8,969 bases of DNA, from NCBI GenBank assembly GCA_029260195.1, contig JAJDDS010000230.1, positions 1 through 8,969 of the forward strand, given 5' to 3'. Shown here one piece after another: positions 6,844 through 8,969 of this stretch. The DNA is from Phycisphaerae bacterium. Lineage in GTDB: Bacteria; Planctomycetota; Phycisphaerae; UBA1845. Each line of letters starts with the position of its first letter. Position 1 is the stretch's first letter. Made by a program: the position numbers and the translations under genes. The notes under the pieces are model-generated. The model searched no databases, had not been told where the DNA came from, and saw only the letters and a program-made list of their open reading frames with translations.

Positions 6844-7080
6844 TACGGTTTGATCGCGGGGAAGTATGCCACTCGAAGGCGCGCGCCGAATGATTCTTCC
6901 GTACGGGCGGCGGCGGTTCGCCCCCAACGGCGCGGCCCGCGACCACGGCGGATAACCTAGCAGGTCCCGGTCAGATTGTCATCGGCAAGCAATCATTTGA
7001 GAGAACCGGTGCACATTCCGCCAAACCGTTCCGCAAACTCGCCCACCGGAGCGGACTCAACCGCTCTCCACGCTCCCTGA

Positions 7081-7094
7081 AGGGGAAAACCCCT
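7081..7094. repeat. Short perfect hairpin AGGGG-AAAA-CCCCT
   Basis: A 5-base stem with a 4-base AAAA loop (TTTT on the minus strand) stands alone in the spacer. It has no T-tract after it in either direction, so it is not a clear intrinsic terminator. It may belong to a larger intergenic repeat. Confidence 0.4.
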
Positions 7095-7151
7095 CGGCAA
7101 GACTCGCACGGAGTGTAGTTGGCGGACGTCTGCCCCGCAAGACCAAGCACG

Positions 7152-7220
7152 CCACAGCCGGGGGCCATTTCTTGTCGCATCGTGTGAGACCGCTGCCATT
7201 GGCGGATTGCCTGCCAGTGC
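7152..7220 (+). repeat. Dispersed intergenic repeat, copy A
   Basis: This copy matches 8904-8969 in direct orientation. Across the core (7163-7218 against 8916-8969) I count 48 identical bases of 54, with one 2-base insertion in this copy. Shared blocks are CCAC(C)AGC, GGCCATTTCTTG, GCATCGTGTGAGAC, TGCCA, GGCGG and GCCAGT. It contains a hairpin, TGGCGG (7200-7205) pairing with CTGCCA (7211-7216) around loop ATTGC, including one G-T pair. Confidence 0.85.
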
Positions 7221-7247
7221 TTGGCACGACTCGGTCGCGAAAACACG

Positions 7248-7270
7248 GGCAGGAAAGCTGCCTGCCACCC
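7248..7270 (-). repeat. Inverted partner module of repeat copy A
   Basis: Read on the minus strand this segment, GGGTGGCAGGC followed by AGCTTTCCTGCC, matches 19 of 23 bases of 8945-8967 in copy B and resembles the hairpin half of copy A (7193-7218). It forms its own stem GGCAGG (7248-7253) with CCTGCC (7261-7266). It faces copy A in inverted orientation across about 30 bases. Confidence 0.65.
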
Positions 7271-7372
7271 AATGCCTTGATGTTTGGAAGGACGAATGCT
7301 CAGCTGCCACCAAGTATGGCCACACCCCACGCCACATCAAAAACCAACCGCATGCCACGGACCGCACCAGAT

Positions 7373-8077
7373 TCAGGACACGCGATAAGGGGATCGGCTG
7401 ATCGCCTTGACGCGACGCATCGACTGGCGGACGCCCGCCATCCGCGGGTGGATTTTGAGCGCCGCGCGATAGCACGTCAACGCTTCGTGGTACTGCCCAA
7501 GCTGCGCGTGGTTGTCCCCCATCCCCGCCTGAGCACCAAAGTGATTCGAATTCAGAGCGACCGCTGCCTTGCAGTCAGCCACCGCCCCCACATGGTCACC
7601 ACCGAGGCAACGGGCTATCGCTCGCTGATTGTAGGCCTCCGCGAAGTTCGGATGCCGCGCCACGACATCCCCCAGAATCCCCAAGGCCGCCGAATAACGG
7701 CCGTCTCCGATCAGCGCCGCAGCCCGCCGCAACTCGCGCCGAACACCCACGCCGAATTCGTCGAACCAAATGCGCCAAAGCCCATCCTCCACTGCCGCCA
7801 CGATCGCCGCGTTGTCGTGGTACAGCGCACGGGCCAGCGGCATCACCGCCACCGGACCGCCGATAATCCCAAGAGCGTAGGCCGCAACCCGTCCGACCGT
7901 CGAATCCGACCCTTGTAGCAGCCCGGCAAGCTCGCCGATCGTCCACGACCTGCGCAAATACCCAAGCAGGCCGGCTTCGTCCTTGTCGCACAGGAACGGG
8001 GCGCACGCGTCCACAAGCACGCCGCCCAAGTCGTCGCGCCCACTCGCCCCGGAGTTCGTTTTCAACTCATGATCCAT
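7373..8077 (-). CDS. HEAT-repeat and TPR protein of unknown role
   Basis: This 234-residue protein has no signal peptide or membrane segment, so it is probably a cytoplasmic protein-binding scaffold. Residues about 44-105 look like HEAT repeats (GELAGLLQGSDSTVGRVAAY, ALGIIGGPVAVMPLARAL, AAVEDGLWRIWF). Residues about 120-218 are three TPR units (ALIGDGRYSAALGILGDVV, then FAEAYNQRAIARCLGGD, then GAQAGMGDNHAQLGQYHEAL). This HEAT-then-TPR layout is familiar to me from hypothetical proteins of Planctomycetota. No enzymatic motif is visible. The ATG at 8077 is preferred. A GTG at 8125 is in frame, but the AGGAG before it is too close to serve it and the added 16 residues look unlike a domain. A possible promoter lies at 8148-8177. 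Its partner protein cannot be named from sequence. Confidence 0.82.
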   Translation of the reverse strand: MDHELKTNSGASGRDDLGGVLVDACAPFLCDKDEAGLLGYLRRSWTIGELAGLLQGSDSTVGRVAAYALGIIGGPVAVMPLARALYHDNAAIVAAVEDGLWRIWFDEFGVGVRRELRRAAALIGDGRYSAALGILGDVVARHPNFAEAYNQRAIARCLGGDHVGAVADCKAAVALNSNHFGAQAGMGDNHAQLGQYHEALTCYRAALKIHPRMAGVRQSMRRVKAISRSPYRVS

Positions 8078-8147
8078 TCTGGCGCCCGGCGCGGACCCAA
8101 TGTTCGGCCCGATGCTACGTCTCACTCCTTGATGGAATGTCTGAACG

Positions 8148-8177
8148 ATGGTAGGCAGTCGGCAACGGGAAAGTCAA
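8148..8177 (-). promoter_or_regulatory. Possible sigma-70-type promoter for the HEAT/TPR gene
   Basis: On the minus strand TTGACT (8177-8172, 5 of 6 to consensus) is separated by 18 bases from TACCAT (8153-8148, 4 of 6). This would start transcription near 8141, giving a leader of about 60 bases to the ATG at 8077. Such matches occur by chance, and promoter consensus in this phylum is poorly known. Confidence 0.35.
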
Positions 8178-8187
8178 CAGCCGCGAC

Positions 8188-8199
8188 CGTCGGCCGACG
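8188..8199. promoter_or_regulatory. 12-base perfect palindrome in the divergent spacer
   Basis: CGTCGGCCGACG is a perfect inverted repeat lying 10 bases upstream of the possible -35 box and between two divergent starts. A dimeric regulator site is possible, but GC-rich palindromes of this size also arise by chance. Confidence 0.25.
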
Positions 8200-8283
8200 C
8201 CGACACACGAACGCACCTCGGCCCCCGCCGGGCAACGAAGTGCTCGCGCAAGTGAATTCGGGGGCGATCCCCAACAGGGCGAA

Positions 8284-8901
8284 ATGGCCGAAATGACCCA
8301 CGAAACCGGGCTGGCGCCTGTCAAAATAGGGATTCCCCGTACCATGGCTGCCGAGCGAGCCATCATGCGAATGACACCGGGCGTCATGATGATCCTCGCC
8401 GTCCTCGGAGTCATGCAGTGGCTTAACTTCAGACCCTCCGCCGTATCGAATCGTATCGCCGACTACAGCCTCGCCGTCGCAATGATCCCGATCGCAGCCG
8501 CCGGACTTGTGCTAACCTACCACGGACTTAAGTGGCTCACCCTTGCCCTCTGGCCAGCCTGGGTCGGCATCGTCGCCGACAGCGACGGCCTCACCCTCCG
8601 CCTCGGACCGTTCGGACGCACACGATACGCCCTGGACCGCCTCGACATCCGCTACCCCTTCGAAATCGCCGACCAACTCACGCCGGACGACGACATGATC
8701 TACGAAGCCCATCTCGACCCCGCTGAACAACTGGATCGACTAATGCCCCGAATCCGCTACCCCGGTGAATCCGACACGCTTGACCGTCGCCTGAAGATCG
8801 TCACCCGAATCGACGAAAAAACGCTCGCCGACGCGCTTCGCCCGTTCATTGAGTACGCACGCCGCCCGCGAACCCCTACAAAAACCCCCACAATCAACTG
8901 A
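8284..8901 (+). CDS. Small inner-membrane protein, possibly with a PH-like cytoplasmic domain
   Basis: I do not recognise a named family for this 205-residue protein. It has hydrophobic segments at about 32-48 (GVMMILAVLGVMQWLNF) and 62-97 (a long stretch holding one or two helices, LAVAMIPIAAAGLVLTY then LTLALWPAWVGIVA). They are followed by a soluble part beginning with SDGLTLRLGPFGRTRYALD (100-118). Turns of the type DGL.LR.GPFGR after paired membrane helices are seen in bacterial PH-like membrane proteins, but this is only a resemblance. The rest is charged and ends in a Thr/Pro-rich tail. The start is uncertain: the ATG at 8284 lacks a good ribosome binding site, and ATGs at 8344 and 8365 are alternatives that keep both hydrophobic segments. 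It is divergent from the HEAT/TPR gene, and a repeat copy begins 2 bases after its TGA. Confidence 0.75.
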   Translation: MAEMTHETGLAPVKIGIPRTMAAERAIMRMTPGVMMILAVLGVMQWLNFRPSAVSNRIADYSLAVAMIPIAAAGLVLTYHGLKWLTLALWPAWVGIVADSDGLTLRLGPFGRTRYALDRLDIRYPFEIADQLTPDDDMIYEAHLDPAEQLDRLMPRIRYPGESDTLDRRLKIVTRIDEKTLADALRPFIEYARRPRTPTKTPTIN

Positions 8902-8903
8902 TC

Positions 8904-8969
8904 CCACCAGCGTGTGGCCATTTCTTGGGGCATCGTGTGAGACGGGTGCCAGGCGGCTTGCCCGCCAGT
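8904..8969 (+). repeat. Dispersed intergenic repeat, copy B (cut by window end)
   Basis: This is the second copy of the repeat at 7152-7220, in the same orientation, starting 2 bases after the stop codon of the membrane protein gene. Its hairpin is GGCGG (8952-8956), loop CTTGC, CCGCC (8962-8966), with full Watson-Crick pairing where copy A has a G-T pair. The copy runs to the last base, so its right end is not seen. Confidence 0.8.

Larger units (their letters stand above)
6832..7372. other. Long intergenic spacer rich in small hairpins
   Basis: These 541 bases lie between the HEAT/TPR gene stop and the secretin start, both on the minus strand. I find no gene. Short overlapping frames exist here but look like translated repeats. 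It contains the secretin ribosome binding site (6840-6843), a hairpin AGGGG-AAAA-CCCCT (7081-7094), a 14-base palindrome with one G-T mismatch, GGCGGACGTCTGCC (7121-7134), and the repeat block 7152-7270. The secretin operon promoter must be in this stretch or further upstream. Confidence 0.6.

Noticed and set aside
6850..6872. TGGCATACTTCCCCGC on the minus strand as a sigma-54 promoter before the secretin
   Set aside because: The GG and GC are 11 rather than 10 bases apart, and the -12 part lacks the TTGC form.
6832..6927. N-terminal extension of the secretin to a start at 6927
   Set aside because: It would place 32 Arg-rich residues ahead of the signal peptide. The GTG at 6831 has GGAG at 8 bases.
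7081..7270. The cluster of short palindromes as a CRISPR array
   Set aside because: The units are too few, unequal in length and spacing, and in inverted rather than regular direct order.
6971..7475. Overlapping minus-strand frames of 119 and 160 residues in the spacer before the secretin
   Set aside because: They translate the hairpin repeats in 7081-7270, overlap the HEAT/TPR gene end, and show no recognisable domain or good ribosome binding site.

Overview
The window looks like chromosomal DNA of a member of the Planctomycetota, possibly near the Phycisphaerae, most likely from an environmental genome. This is judged from the protein types: a secretin with a long TPR-rich N-terminus, a YdjY-type lipid-free exported protein, a HEAT/TPR protein and a short GT2 enzyme. 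The GC-rich base composition and short hairpin-rich intergenic repeats agree. No taxonomic marker gene is present, so this is inference.

Layout. At the left edge (2-643, +) is the C-terminal part of a GspE/PilB-family assembly ATPase, cut by the window start. It converges on a family 2 glycosyltransferase (730-1431, -). A 300-base spacer (1432-1731) holds a hairpin-forming intergenic repeat and a degenerate 7-base tandem repeat. Next comes a tight three-gene operon on the minus strand, in transcription order: a secretin-family outer-membrane channel (6831-3760), an exported YdjY-domain protein with an ExbD/TolR-like C-terminus (3755-2781), and a KpsF/KdsD-type arabinose-5-phosphate isomerase (2784-1732). 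The first junction is 4 bases and the second is an ATGA overlap. A 541-base spacer (6832-7372) carries several small hairpins and one copy of a dispersed repeat. It is followed by a HEAT+TPR protein (8077-7373, -) and a divergent small membrane protein (8284-8901, +). A second copy of the repeat starts just after that last stop codon and runs off the right edge.

How the genes may work together. The ATPase and secretin are the cytoplasmic motor and outer-membrane pore types used by type II secretion and type IV pilus machines. They are in the same neighbourhood, although on opposite strands. The isomerase (Kdo precursor synthesis) and the glycosyltransferase point to envelope polysaccharide or lipopolysaccharide. 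The operon therefore seems to couple building an outer-membrane channel with outer-envelope glycan supply. The least ordinary items are the YdjY/ExbD-like fusion inside the secretin operon, and the paired repeat with inverted hairpin modules around 7152-7270 and 8904-8969. I saw no tRNA, rRNA, CRISPR array, transposase or phage gene.
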